Positions 9,148 through 21,260 are shown, counted from the first letter of the stretch. The stretch: 64,000 nt of DNA from Chinchilla lanigera (GCF_000276665.1 NW_004955459.1:10834670-10898669), one strand, 5' to 3'. Numbers and translations: made by a program. Notes: generated by a model from the sequence alone, not told the origin.

Positions 9148-9190
9148 TTTATTATTATTGTTATAATTATTATAATTATTATAATTATTT
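9148..9190. repeat. Degenerate (ATT/ATA)n repeat in the EN1 3' UTR
   Basis: ATT and ATA trinucleotides alternate for about 40 bp. In RNA this forms an AU-rich stretch with no perfect AUUUA pentamer. Confidence 0.85.
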
Positions 9191-9513
9191 TATCCCCCTC
9201 CCCCGCCTCGCTGCCCCCGGCCCAGTTTCGTTTTCGTTGCCTTTTTTCTTTTGAATGTTTTTGCTTCTCCGGTATGCCCCCCTCCACGCTGGCCCTCGTT
9301 TCTCTGGGACTTTTCTTTGTGTGCGTGAGTGCGTTTCCTCGCGTGTCTGCCCCTCGCCTCTCCCCCACCTCCCAGAACCCATCTATCCGTCTGTCTGTCC
9401 TGCCCCCCTTTCGTTTTCCCGAAACTCGTTGAGAAATACGACCCCACAGACTGCGAGACTGAACCGCCGCTACAAGCCAAAGATTTTATTATGTTCAGAA
9501 ACCTGTAGTCTGA

Positions 9514-9519
9514 AATAAA
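9514..9519 (+). terminator. EN1: EN1 polyadenylation signal AATAAA
   Basis: A canonical hexamer is followed directly by the GT-rich sequence GTGTACACTGTG, a plausible downstream element. Cleavage would be expected around 9530-9545. It is the only AATAAA between the stop codon and the end of the CpG-rich flank. Confidence 0.8.
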
Positions 9520-9544
9520 GTGTACACTGTGCTCACTAGCCGCT

Positions 9545-10850
9545 GGCCGTCCTCCTCCTTGCGGGCTCGGGAAGGGCATGGGCCCGGGCACGCAGGCCGT
9601 CTGGCCGCCCGCACTCAAGGCACAGGGCTCCAGCGTCTCAGCCAGGCCTTTCGGCACAGCGACTGCGGGGGGCAAAGGAGGAGTTCCGCGGCAGGGTGGC
9701 TCAGATTCGGGTTTGGCTCGGGACTGGACTGTCTGGCGAAAAGCACCTGGTCCCCGATTGTGCTCAAGGGAAACCAGAGGCCGAAAAGCCCAGTCCTGAC
9801 TTCGGAAACTGTAGGGGCTGCCGGGCTGCTCCCTGCACCGTGCCAGGCCCAGGCCAGCTTCGACATCCATCTGTTCAACCTGCGCCTGGTGCCTGCCTGC
9901 GCCTTTCCTTTTCCTTTCTACTTCCTTTTTTCTTACTTTCTTTCTTTTTTTTGGGGTGCAAGATTTGCTAGAGCTTTTTCTTCTCCAAATGCACAAGGGC
10001 CTTCTCAGGACTGACAGAGATGGGGGGGGGGAAGTGCTACACATAAGGGTGAGAGCCTTCTTGGGATCTCTGCATCCTGAACTTAACAGGTTCTTCGTTT
10101 GGGGAGTGATGCTGCTGGCAGGCGGTGGGTCTGGAGTGGGACACCGAGCCTTGCTGGGCTTAGCCCTGCGTAAAGCCAGGGGAGAAGAAGCTGGAATACT
10201 AGGCGAGCGGTATAGGGTGGCTGCTGCTTGGTCTTGCTCTGGGCCTGGGTAACCCGGGAGGTGGGTTTAGGCCTGCCTCTTTCTAAACTGAGCCCTCAAC
10301 ATCCCAACAAATCCTGGCTTTCTGCCTCACTGAGGAAGGTGCACATGCAACTGCCTATGACTAGCAGCACACCTGGACATCCAGAGGGAAACGTTTGGAT
10401 TCTTCCTGTTGACGCAGAGGCCAGATCTTCTAGACCAGGCACTGTGTCCCCCAACATTCAAGAATTAGGAGGAAGAAACAAGGTCTCTGCTAGGAGGTAT
10501 TATTTTTTCCCCTTTGTCCAGTTTTTAAATTATATATGCATTCTGTTCCTCTCTGTTTTCTGTCTTGTACAGTAGGTATGCATGTACCTGCATGCATGTA
10601 ATGTGGCTAGACAGGTAGATGTCCACACACACATGTGATAGTGTGCAGATATTGATGCATTTAAGTTCCTACTGGTTTTGTGTGTATTCCTATGTGTGCA
10701 TATTGTACAAGTGGGTGTCGATGTTTCTGTGGTTAGATCCATAAATGGATGCTTGTGAGTTTACAGTGTGTGTTATACACTCGTGTTTGCACACTGGAAT
10801 GTTTGCAGGTGTGTTTCCGGGGGCTCGTGCATGCATGGGAATACTTGATC
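9545..10850. other. 3' flank of EN1, no gene recognised
   Basis: The GC-rich shore up to about 9900 gives long but featureless open frames on both strands. After about 10500 the sequence is TG-rich with many TGCATG/TGTGTA words. No exon, RNA gene or SINE is supported here. Confidence 0.45.
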
Positions 10851-10864
10851 TGTGCACCTTTCTT

Positions 10865-11034
10865 GTTTGTTTGTTTTCTTTTTTTTTTGTCTTTTTGAGA
10901 CAGGGTCTCGCTATGCAGTTCAGGCTGGCCTTGAGCTTACTTTGCAGCCCAGGCTGGTCTTGAATTCGCAACAATCCTCCTGCCTCAGCCTCCCGAGTGC
11001 TGGGATTACAGATGTGCGCCACCACACCCGGCTT
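10865..11034 (-). mobile_element. B1 SINE (7SL-derived), complete
   Basis: Read on the minus strand this is a full B1. Its head is GCCGGGTGTGGTGGCGCAC, followed by TGTAATCCCAGCACTCGGGA, and it carries the internal duplication that defines B1. An A-rich tail lies at its 3' end (T-rich on the plus strand, 10865-10888). Perfect 14-bp target-site duplications TGTGCACCTTTCTT flank it at 10851-10864 and 11035-11048, so the insertion boundaries are certain. Confidence 0.93.
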
Positions 11035-11834
11035 TGTGCACCTTTCTTAGGTTTCTTTTCAGTTGTTTTTGTGAGAAATGAGGATGGTTACTTATTCTCC
11101 GTGGTTTAGCCCAATGACCTACTCACTCCTGGCCAGGAAAATGACAGTGCCAGCCCCCAAATCCAAGCCCCTTCAAGTCTTTGCACAAGGGCTTGAAAAC
11201 TTGGGGTTGGGTGGCCTGGAATGGAGTTAAAGGGTACATTTGGTATTGCTGTGGGTCCCCAACTCTATTGCACTAATCTCCTTTCTTCTACCCCACCATT
11301 GTTTGCTTGAGTAATGCTTGCACAACCCACCTGTGAGTTAGATGAAATGATACACGGGCCTTGAAGCTGGCTGGAAAGCATGCTTTGCTCTCCTTTGGGA
11401 GTGGAACTACGAACCTTTAAGCCCCCGCATTCCTTCAGTAGAGAGTGTGGGTATTGAGGCTCAGGGTACCTGTCCTCTTATCTGCTGCTCAGAACTTCTA
11501 TAAGAGTCCTGGCCTTCTCAAAACACATCCAGATATGAGGTGGGGTGTTTAGCCTCACAGAAACTTTACCATTCTGAGAGCCTAGCCACTGGGCTACCCT
11601 TCCTCCTCCCTTTCCCACTGTGGCTCCGTGGGATAGTTAGGGTGGCTAAGCTCCCCAAGACCACCAGATTCAGGACTAAACACAGGCAACGTGAGCAGCA
11701 GTTTTAGGAATAGTACCATTCCTTAAGGCTCCTCTCCATTTCTTTCTAGAGCGCAAAGCCAGCAGGTGAGGAGGGGCAAAGTGATGTTATCAAAGTGTAG
11801 ACACTGAATGTTAAATAATTTGATTCTTTGCTCA

Positions 11835-11965
11835 TTATCTGCATTTATGTTTTAATCACTATGGGCATTTTCTTCATTGTTCAGCAAAGGAAACTGAAAC
11901 TCCGAGACCTTAAACATTTTGTCCCTGTCTCCTCCATGCTTGTGTATCTGTAGGGCACATACACA
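11835..11965 (+). mobile_element. MIR SINE fragment (probable)
   Basis: The order of a TTTTCTTCATT-like segment, AGGAAACTGAAACTCCGAGA and ACCTTAAACATTTTGTCC follows the MIR core ('gaggaaactgaggc..agaggttaagtaacttgcc'). It is heavily diverged and its ends are vague. Confidence 0.4.
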
Positions 11966-13922
11966 AGAGTCTGCCCAGGGCCCTGAAGTCACCCCCAGAA
12001 TGACTTTCCTATCTTCTATTGCTCCCCTTTTCACACATTCATTCTTCCTGATTGGGCAGGAAGGAGGGGAAGAGGACCCTGGTGAGACTTTTTCTTGCAT
12101 ACCCCCTTCTTTTTTTGAAAAAACTGAAAGTAATAATGATCATAAACAGGCATTGATTTCTCTGATTTATGGGGCTGGCTTAGTGAGCTGCCTGAGTATT
12201 AAAGTCTGGGGCTACATGGAGATAAATACTTGAACACTCCATCACAACTTCCTCATTTTCTGCCTTTCCCTTTTTTCCCCCTTAAAGATTGGATTGAACC
12301 ATAAACTTAAATCTTCTTCAGCCTAGAAGGAAATACGTGCTAGCCAAGTCTAAACAATATTGATCTTTGGCTCATTCTAAGGGCAAAGGTCTCTGTTTTC
12401 TTCCTGGAAAACTCCTTTTCCTTGGTGGAGGGTGCTGCATGTGGACGGGGCTAGAGGAAGGAGAAAGTACTGTAGAAAGAGGATATTGTAATATTTGGGT
12501 GTATGCTTATGAGTTCAGAGAGCATGCTGTGTATGGGTGTTTGTTTAGAGGCTGTGTTGATGTATTTATTGAGGCTTGGGAGGTGGAAGTGTGTGCTTTG
12601 AGCACAGAGACCTCGACCGAAAGTGACTGTTTAGTGTTTGTGGCTGTGTGTATGTGTGCCCAGATCAGAGAGGCCCCTTACACGGGACGCTGCAGAGTGG
12701 CTCCTCTGCCCATTCCTTGGACCCACACTCCCACCTCCCACCTGTGGCAGGGCTTCCAGAGATGAAACCATCTGGGAGGCCACAGTGCCTCCATCCCTCC
12801 ACCACTGTCCTCAAGGAAAAAAAAAGGCCAACAAGGTGAGCTGGAGGGGCAAGGGTGAGCTTCTGCTGACTCCCAGAGGCACTGCAAGCCAAGGCCAGGG
12901 CTAAAGAGCGCCTGGCCAGACTCTTCTGGATGCAGGTGTTTGCTGTGTTTTCTCCAGAGTGGCCATCACTTTCTCCGTTGGTCAGCACAGCTTTTCCATT
13001 GTGTGTTTGAGAAAAGCCCTTCCTCTGGCTACATAGGTAACTTAATTCTTGTTCCTCTTCTGCTATGCACTTGGGAAGGAGGCTAAAGGCAAGGAAACCA
13101 TCCATCCAGTGGTCCTCCCCTGGCTTTGCCTTATAGTCCAGGTCTATTTAAGCTGGACATCACAGTGAATCCAAACTGAAGACTATCCTCCCCACCTAGG
13201 GGAGGTGGTACAGTAGTGCTCCATTCATCCTCCGTCTTCGCTAGACCAGAGAACTCTCTGAACTCCCTCCTATTCTGAACTCAGAGAAGGTTGGCCTTGC
13301 ATGGGGACTTGGGAAACAGAATAGCTAGACCTCTATTGATTCTCACCATGCCCTTCCTAAATGTGTTGATCAGTCTTCCAGTGTACTCCTGGTGTTGGGG
13401 TTGTCCTGGGAAACTTTTGAATAAAAAGGTTTTATTTTACAGGCAAGGGGGTGAAGATGGGGGAATCCAGAGAGGAAAAGGGTCTCACTCAAAAAGTGCA
13501 TGGCAAATGAGAGGCAAAGCCCTCTTGTCACTCCAAGCCTCAGTGAATCATCAAGTGGGTAGTTGAAGTGCACATGCAGGTACAACAGACACGTAAAAGC
13601 ATCCACACGAGCATGAACACACCCATGTGTATATGTGTATGCACAGGGAAAATGTGCATATCTACAAATATAAGTGGGCTGATGACAGAGTTGTGTTCAC
13701 GGCAAGCACAGGCACATTGCTGGGATAGAAAGTTCTGGCACATATACACTGGCAGGAAATTCAAATATGTGCCTATATGCCCCAGCTAGTAGGCTTCATT
13801 CCAGCTAGGGTAGGGGACAGGACATCTTTTCCAGAGCTGCGGACAGATCTGCTTGTCTATCCCTTTCCAAGGAGGCCCCCAGAGAGAACTAGGGCTGAGG
13901 TTGTGGGTTGGTTGGGGGAAGG

Positions 13923-13925
<3 letters not shown>

Positions 13926-13954
<29 letters not shown>
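13926..13954. repeat. (GT)n microsatellite
   Basis: An uninterrupted GT run of about 14 units. Confidence 0.95.
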
Positions 13955-14454
13955 ACTAGATTCAAGGCAGACAGAGAGAGGAGAGGCACTCTTTTCCTTT
14001 CCCCAGGGACAGCTGAGTCTGGACAAATTGGTGGGCACAAATCACAGCTATGAGCCTCTCCCTCAAGCACTGCACACATCCGTCACCAGTTCTACCTCCT
14101 GGGCAGAGCAGGCCCAGGGAAGGTGGAAGCAAACTTCCTAAACAGTTCTCAGACAGCTTGGTAAGTCGTGGCCCACTGCAGCATACTCCTCGAGCTTCTG
14201 CATCCAGCCTTTCCCGGCTGGAGTGCCGCTGTGGAAGTAGAGAGGGCCCCTCCACTCCAGAATTCTTCCCACATGCACGGAGTAGGTTGCTTTGAGGACA
14301 TTTAGGAAGGTTTCAGGCTTGGGAACAGAAGCACTCTGGGTATGAGTGAGTCTTCAGGAAAGCAGAGATTTACCTACTACAGATGCACAGCACACACATC
14401 TTACCCTGAAGAGAGAATTTCTATCAACAGCTCTGACGATTCTACGCTGGCAGC

Positions 14455-14570
14455 GGGGATGGGGTGTGGGGTTGGCAGGGGAAGTGGTGGGGGTGGCGAG
14501 GGCAGGGGTGGGGTGGGGGTTGGGGGTATGCTGATTGTGGGGGATGGGTGTAAAGGAGGAGGTGGACACA
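14455..14570 (+). repeat. G-rich tract, G-quadruplex-prone
   Basis: Many runs of three to five G are separated by one to four bases (GGGGATGGGGTGTGGGG, then GGGGGTGG, GGGGTGGGGTGGGGG and so on). The density meets simple quadruplex criteria several times over on the plus strand. Confidence 0.75.
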
Positions 14571-15689
14571 AGACTCCCTCTCTTAGTTCGCCTGGGGGAT
14601 AGGTAGGGTATAAACATGGCACATTTTAGGGGCTACCAGTCACCAGCAGATTCCTCCCTGCTCCTGCCACCATGCAGGTACAGGGATGGCGGACAACGTC
14701 TAGGGTGCTGTCACTCTCCCAGCCTCAAGATCTGGACTGCAGCAATTCCAGCGTAGGGCTGAGGGAGCCCCCTGTGGGTGAGACAGGGCTCTAAGGACTC
14801 CGAGACTCAGGAAGAGTTCAGATTGAGTGCGCTTGAGCTCTGGCAAAGAGCAACTAGTTTCTGCAGGAGGACCCTCCATTCTGCGCTCTGAGAGAGCCAA
14901 CAGCAGGAAACCTGACTATTAAATCTTGCCTCTGGTTAGAGGCGTCTTCCGCCCAGGAGAAATGGCCGTTATAGTTTCAAGTTCTTCCAGCCGAAGACAA
15001 TGTAGATGCTGAAGAAAACAAAAGCAGTCCCAGTCCCTACCTCACCAGGACTCTTTTCTGCATCCTTCACCTTCAGATACAGGATTTGTCATTTGTTTGG
15101 CAGAGTGCAGTCAATTAGGAGATGATGCTCCAGATATTTCAAATGAATCATAATGCAATCACGACTTACTGAGGGCCAACCGCTCACATCGCTAGTGATT
15201 TGACATAATTACCTCTGTTCAACTACACATTTCTTTGAGTTGGATATCATGGTACCCATTGTACAGATAAGAAAAGTGAGGCTTGTGGTCGTCTTGACCC
15301 CAACATCACACTTTGAGGTCACACAAAACTGCGCTCAAGTTTACACTGTAATTGTTGCACATCATAAATACAAGAATGGTTAGCATTTGAACCATGCAGT
15401 ATTAAATTCGCCCCATATGTTGACTTTGCCACTTGGCAAGAGGCAGCACTGACCTACGTGAAGGGCTTTTATTCTTTCCCGTATTCTTAATTAGGAGCAG
15501 TCCACAGTGCCTCTTGAAACCCCTTCCCTCTCAGGTTAGTAAGTAAGGGCCAAATTCCTGCTCCTCACGCACCCAGTCCACACTTCCCACTCAGGTCTCA
15601 GGTCGCGTTTCCAGGGTCGCCCATCTTCTCTATTAAGATCAGCCTCTCTCCCTACCCTCAGCACTTTCCATCCTCACACCTTCCTCTCA
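14571..15689. other. Intergenic, with one MIR
   Basis: Apart from the MIR listed separately, the sequence is unique. About 15095-15165 (GTCAATTAGG, CAAATGAATCATAATGCAAT) has AT-rich, motif-like texture that could be conserved. No coding evidence is seen. Confidence 0.35.
15165..15350 (+). mobile_element. MIR SINE fragment
   Basis: The segments 'cttactgagggccaac', 'acccattgtacagataag', 'aaaagtgaggctt' and 'gaggtcacacaaaactg' follow the MIR consensus order: point of size distribution, CCATTTTACAGATGAGG, then GGTCACACAGCT. Confidence 0.5.
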
Positions 15690-17250
15690 CACCTCAGCCC
15701 AGGCTGGCTACCCGAAGCAGTCTGCCACACTGGGGAACCCCGTCCTTAGACCTCGCTCCAACCGGGCAGAAGCTGCCCAAGCCACGCGCGGAGGGCGTTT
15801 CGCAATGCACTTCCGGTCCGCGCAGCCCAGGCCACAGGCTTGATTGTCCTGGACGCCCCACGCTCCAGTGAGGGCTAGAGATGGGGCGCTCCGTTGCAAG
15901 CTTGAGGCCTCTGAGGGTCCTGCCCCCCAAGCTCCAGATCTGCTCGCCCAGCGCGGGGCACGGGCCCTGCCCTTGCGCTAGCAGGGACGCAGGCGGCAAG
16001 GCCACCGCGCCACCGCCCAGCGCCGGCTCCGGAACGGCGAGGAACCGCGCTCGGGTCCCACTCCTCCCGCTTCTCCCGGGCGACAGTTTTTTTGTTTTGT
16101 TTTGCTTTTTTATATAACACTTTCGATTTGGGTCTACACAGGGGTCTCTGTCCTTTTCCCTCTGGGACTTTTTCTGTGGGCTCTCGGGTCTCTCAACCCT
16201 CCTCGTCCTCAGCGCTGATTTCCATTTTTGCTTCCTAGGCCGCCCTCCTGCGGCCAGGTCTTCGGGCCCCCGCCTGCGCTCGGCCACCGCTGCGCTGGGT
16301 CCCCGGGCGTCCCTTCGGTTCGCGGTTTTCCCTCGCCAGTGGTCGCGGGCCCTGCTCCCGAGCCTGCTCCGCGCGCTGCCTCCCGCCGCTTCTCCGCGGG
16401 AGGTCTGGACGCTCTGACCTTCCGCTCCCCTCCCCGACTGACACGTGGGGATCAGCGCTGACCTTGGGGGCAGATATGCTGACCCCCACTCCTTGGGCTC
16501 GGCGGCTTCCTAGCGGGGGCCGATGGGCGCGGTGTGGGGCAGCGCCCTTCCTCTGCTAATGAGTCCCCTTGCTATCTCAGCAGCGCAAACTGGACCTGTG
16601 AGCGCGCAGGCCTGGGGTCAAACCAGGAAGGGGGAGGGGTGGACCCCAGGACTGCCGACACTAGATTCCTTGTTGCTCCAACTTGTACCGAAAGGTGGGA
16701 GGAGGCGCACGCTCGCCCACACCACCGGCAGCCGAACCCCTCTGCCCTGCTGGCCTTGGCTCTCCCGGCTTCCGAGGACGAGGACGCGGGAGCCAGCCTC
16801 TCGGGGCCTGGCTGGGGAAGACCAGGCTCTGGAAGGACCAGGCCCTGTCAGCTGAACTTTTCAGGACTAGGTGAGCGCCTTCCGAAATTCTCACTGCGAG
16901 TCCTTTTTCGAGGGGGCGAGAGAATGTTGCAGAGAAGCCCTGCCTTCTGCTGCCTCCTCCCCCAATAAAACGACCACTTTCGGGGCTAGAGTTTTGCCCT
17001 TCTATCCCCTCTTTTCCTGGAGGTATTTGGCCAATTCGAAATGGGCTCCGCGGGAGCCCATATCCACGGTTTGCTGAGAATTTCCTTAAAACCAGTGGAA
17101 CCAACTTGCCCTCGCTCTTCACCCTTCCCTGGGCGGTGCCCCACCAGGTCCCTAGAGCTTCCAGAAGGGCTCGCGCTGCAAGCACAGCGGGCGGCTAGAG
17201 GCCCCGGCCTGCCGGGACGAGTGCTTCCATGCCTTTCCTCGATTTCTCTA
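15690..17250. promoter_or_regulatory. Isolated CpG-rich domain downstream of EN1
   Basis: CpG density and GC content rise sharply over about 15690-16560 and stay moderately high to about 17250, roughly 6 kb past the EN1 poly(A) site. A TATATAA sequence lies at 16111-16117 on the plus strand inside the island. No open frame here encodes a recognisable domain, although CpG-rich DNA gives long frames (for example 15694-16287 on the minus strand). It could be an unannotated non-coding promoter, an outlying EN1 regulatory CpG island or a Polycomb recruitment island; sequence alone cannot decide. Confidence 0.5.
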
Positions 17251-20200
17251 GCACAGGCCCTGCAGATTGAGCTCTGGTCTTCACTCTTGGCCTCCAGACT
17301 TTTGGTCCCTGGAAGCACCATCTTTTCAGCAGGCAAAAGGGGACCAGAGATGAAAGGAGGTTGGCTGAATCCATTTCCACACTCACTGGGCTTCCAGTTT
17401 GTTTTGCAAATCCCCTCAAAGATGGTTTGAAGTGAGCAGTGCAGTGTTTGTCAGTTTGGAGAGTGGTATGGATTTGAGGGACCCACCTGGCTGGCTGTCT
17501 TATGAATGTGGTGGGAAGGGGGGCGGGGAAGAATGAACCCATGTGGCCTCTGCCGGGCTAGATTTAGCCAAATTGGGCTAAAGTCCCTTTCAACGATGAA
17601 CTGATCTTGGACTTACCATCAGAGCAGGCCCAGAGGATAGGGAAGAGAGGCACAAAAGAACACTGTGTGCCCCCCGTGTAGTTTGTCCCTAAACAGAACC
17701 AGTCACCTGGGGAGAGAAACCGGAGATGGTCCTGGCCCGCAGAGGCACTGAGGTTCCCGCGTGCAGTGAGGGCCTCCACTCCTTGTAGAAGCCGCTGCTT
17801 CCCCTAGTCCTGGCCTTGGCGAGGCTGGGCCTCTCCCAAGCCAACTGCGTGTCTCCGACCTTTCCAGCCCTAGATTCGCCTAACTCTTCAGCTCCACCCA
17901 GAGAGAATTATCAGAATCCCTTGCCCCTCCCTGACCCCTAAGAGAGCTGTCTGGCATTTGACTTTGGCCACCAAAACAGCAAGTCTACTGGGCCCACCCT
18001 CTGAGGGCACTCTTGGCCCTCCAGCTTCTGGGGTGGGGTAAGGACCTTTTCTTCCCTAAAGACCCTCTAACTCCAGTGTTGATGATCATTACTTTAAATT
18101 AAAAGTCTCCTTTTCCCTTTCTGTCTAAGCCTCAACTTAGTTTCAGAGAATGAAGCGTGAAAGCTCTTTTATGGAGATTACGGATGCTTCATTTATTCCC
18201 GCAAATGGCAAACACAGCCCGGGAAAGACCGAGCGAACGAGCTCCTTGTCTCGGATCCTTAGCCGTCTCCGTGTTCACAAGCTCACTTGGCTGTGAGTCG
18301 CATCGGGGAAAGCCTAGCGCTGGGCTTCCCAGGGGAAGGGGATCACATTTGCTGGGGCTGAGATCGCACCGCACTGGGTAACAGAGTGTGTAGCTGCATG
18401 CAGACTTCCCAACCAGAGAACAGAGGGATTCGGGACCAAGGAAGGTGAGGGGGAGGGTCCAGCGTTAGCTCCGAGGATCCTTGAGGTGTACTGTTTGTGT
18501 GAGTGGAACATCTTAGTTCTTCTCACTCCAAACCCACCCTATTCACGGTGGAAGCCGGTAAGGTTTGGGCTGCACTCTGGGGAGCCAGGAGATCCAAGTA
18601 GCACCTCCAGACTTTGTTCAGGGTCCCCTTCCAGCCCTACACCAGACTTCTGCATGCTTGGCCAGGAGGCTGTGTCCACTGAGAGACTATTTTACCTTTG
18701 TATGTCTTTCCAAAATAAAGCTCAGGTACACTTAGGCCACGTCCAGGGGTAACCCCCCCTCCCCCCGCCCGCCAAAGGGCAGTATGATTTGGAAATGGAT
18801 GCAGAGCCCCTGAACCTTTGCCATAGAAAACTCACCCTGTGACCTGGTGGCTGTCTCCTGGACAATCTAGAGTGCTTTGAGCATTTCACGAGGGGCAGTC
18901 AGAAGTGATATGGCCTCAAAAAGCAACAGAGGGTTTTTATTATTTTGAGACACAGCAGAAGAGTCTGAAGAAGAGAGAAGAAGCTTCCATCGGAGAATTT
19001 CCTGACTTCAGCCTTAAATTCCTTTGTGACACTGTGTTATTAACTCCAATGCAGTGGTATCTCCACATTCCAGCCATCCTACTCTGGAAGCCTGTGTAAC
19101 ACAAAAGATATTATGTGTGTGGGGGGAAGATAACCAGGAGGGGCCACCAGCCCTCCTTCTTGTCACCTCACCCGACTCAGAGATTGCAGGGACCTGGAAG
19201 CACTGCTTTTGCTTTAAAGGGGTTGCTGGCTTATCCTAAGCAGACATCTTGGCAATTGAGTATGCGTGTTAGGGGGTGGGGTAGACATGACCAGGTTGAA
19301 AAGGATGCAGGTGACAAGCTGGTGACTTTGTCTATAGCTTGCAAGGAAGTTGGGCCCATCCAATTGCCCTTGATACCCTTAATGGATAATAATGGTTTTA
19401 CCACGAAGATCCTCAATGGTTAAGAGGGGTAGTCTGAAGTGTTTTTGAGAACAAGATGTCCCCATAGAGCCTGGGGAGGTCTCACTGGTTCTGTGAGGGA
19501 AGGTGAGGGTGGCTACCAAGTACGTTTGTGAGTTGCAATGCAAAGTACACGTGAACCTTTAGCACTAACCTGGGAAGAGAGGGTGCTGTCCCCAACAGTT
19601 GCCCGTTTTCACCAGTTAGTCATTTAGATGTAAAAAGAAAATATCAAATGCTTTCCTGCCCATTTTTGATTAATGGCCTGTGAAATTAAATGAGGAGGGG
19701 GCTAAAGAGAGTTGGGTGTTTAGAAGAACTCAGCCCTCCTTTCATATTTAGAAGGCAATCCACACTCTTCTACTGAATCCTGGAGGTAGGGATTAGTCAG
19801 TTAAAAACCAAACAAAAACTATTCCTTAATGGACAGAGGTTGGGTTTTAATGATTATAAACATCCCAAGGAAAATTCATCAGTTGCTCCATCAGCCTGTC
19901 CTAATCTAAGTGTCTGTTAATACCGGGGCAGGCACCAGTGGAGTGGATACCTATTGTGATGGTTGGCAGTGTGGTGTAGTGCAGTCCAGGTCCTCAGGGA
20001 GCCAAATGGGTTTCTGAAGGCTGTGCCCAGGTGTTTGGAATGCTGCAAACACAGTAGGAACCTGTCTCCTCCACAATGTCAGGGCCAGTTCCTGTGGGCC
20101 CCTTTTCCCTAGTAAAACTACTTTGAGCTTACTGTTTATGAAGTAGGAAACAAAATTGAGTTTAGGCACACCTCCCTTAGTTTATGTCAGATGCTGCATA

Positions 20201-20316
20201 TAGGTTGCTTACACAGCAGAATGAAACCACAATATATGGAATTTGGAGGTTACATTTACTTTTGCTTGATACTTCCCTCCTCTACCTCTGTCTGTTTGCA
20301 GGTATTTTTGACACAT
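17251..20316. other. Intergenic unique sequence
   Basis: No gene is recognised. A CpG-retaining patch at about 18145-18320, beginning with a TTCATTTATTCCCGCAAATG-type sequence, might be regulatory. A C-rich run lies near 18755-18775. The remainder is ordinary intergenic DNA. Confidence 0.35.
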
Positions 20317-20330
20317 GTGGCTGTATTTTT

Positions 20331-20432
20331 CACTTTTTTTTTTTTTTTTTGGTTTTTCTCCGGTACTGGGAACCGAACTCACGACCTTGCGCTTGCCAGG
20401 CAGACTCTTTGCAGCTGAGCTAAATCCCCTGC
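20331..20432 (-). mobile_element. ID-type SINE (tRNA-derived), young
   Basis: On the minus strand it reads as an ID element: GGATTTAGCTCAG-type A box, CTGCCTGGCAAGCGCAAGG, then the B-box region GAGTTCGGTTCCC and an A-rich tail. Perfect 14-bp target-site duplications GTGGCTGTATTTTT lie at 20317-20330 and 20433-20446. Confidence 0.93.
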
Positions 20433-21239
20433 GTGGCTGTATTTTTGATGGATGTATTTTCTGAAAAATGTAGTTGTAAGGAGCAGTCCCAGGTAGTTTT
20501 CAAGAACAACGGCCTTAGGTTTGGAAGAGGGCTTTAAAACATGGGCTACGGAGTGACTTATTGTATTCTGGGTGTCATCTAAAGTGGTTAAAGCCAGAGG
20601 GGTATTGCTAAAATGGCTCCTGGGTCTATTTTTTGGGTTACATTCTTCAGAGTTATTATTAAGGAAAATACCTTTTTTTAAAAAAAATCATAAGCATCAC
20701 ATTTCTGTATGGGCAAAACTTAGGCAGAAATTTGAAACATTCTACTGGGGCCATTTTATGTTTAATTGCGTGCGGTAAATTCGCCATTGCAGGCCTAGTC
20801 CTTGAAGTTTACATTCTTGAAATTCTAGGCCTCTTTCTGGGGTTCTTTTATGCACAGTCTATATATGTAGAGCAGTTTCTGTAAAAATAACATAGTTAAA
20901 TAGAACTTGGTTGAAGTAAAAGGAAAAAAAACCAGCGTGTGGTCATTTAAACTGATTTAAACTGCTGCTCCTCACCTTTCAACCACAGGAAAGAGTAGGC
21001 TTCTGGCCAGTCTTTAGACAAAGTGTACCATGTGCCTCCAAAAGTTTGATAGGGTATAGGTAGGAGACAGATGGGGGACTAACACCATCAGAATTCCTTT
21101 TTAAAATAGAGTGAGTTTACCCCCGATGAACACCTTCCTAAAATCTGAGGGTACAGAGAACTCAGAGGTACCTGTGAACTGAAAGATGACTCCTTCTTGG
21201 TGGTGTTCAGGTAAGTGAATCAAATACTAGGCCCTTGGT

Positions 21240-21260
21240 GCGTGTGTGTGTGTGTGTGTT
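21240..21260. repeat. (GT)n microsatellite
   Basis: A short GT run of about 10 units. Confidence 0.85.

Larger units (their letters stand above)
8807..9540 (+). other. EN1: EN1 3' UTR
   Basis: The region extends from the stop codon to just past the poly(A) signal. It is GC-rich for the first 120 bp, then turns AT-rich. Visible elements are TGTATATA (9071-9078), which matches the Pumilio response element UGUANAUA, and a degenerate ATT/ATA array (about 9150-9190). Pyrimidine-rich sequence follows. The 3' end is inferred from the signal and the GT-rich downstream sequence. Confidence 0.75.
11049..14455. other. Intergenic, mostly unique sequence
   Basis: No gene is recognised. The segment contains a MIR-like core (about 11835-11965) and a GT microsatellite (13926-13954). 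GT-biased sequence lies around 12480-12660 and 13570-13770. Open frames are short and lack domains. Confidence 0.4.

Noticed and set aside
9190..10044. 284-codon minus-strand frame
   Set aside because: It overlaps the EN1 3' UTR and its GC-rich shore. The translation is Lys/Arg/Pro/Ser-rich without a recognisable domain.
15694..16287. 197-codon minus-strand frame in the CpG-rich domain
   Set aside because: Long frames are expected by chance in CpG-rich DNA. No domain is seen and the protein composition is Arg/Pro/Gly biased.
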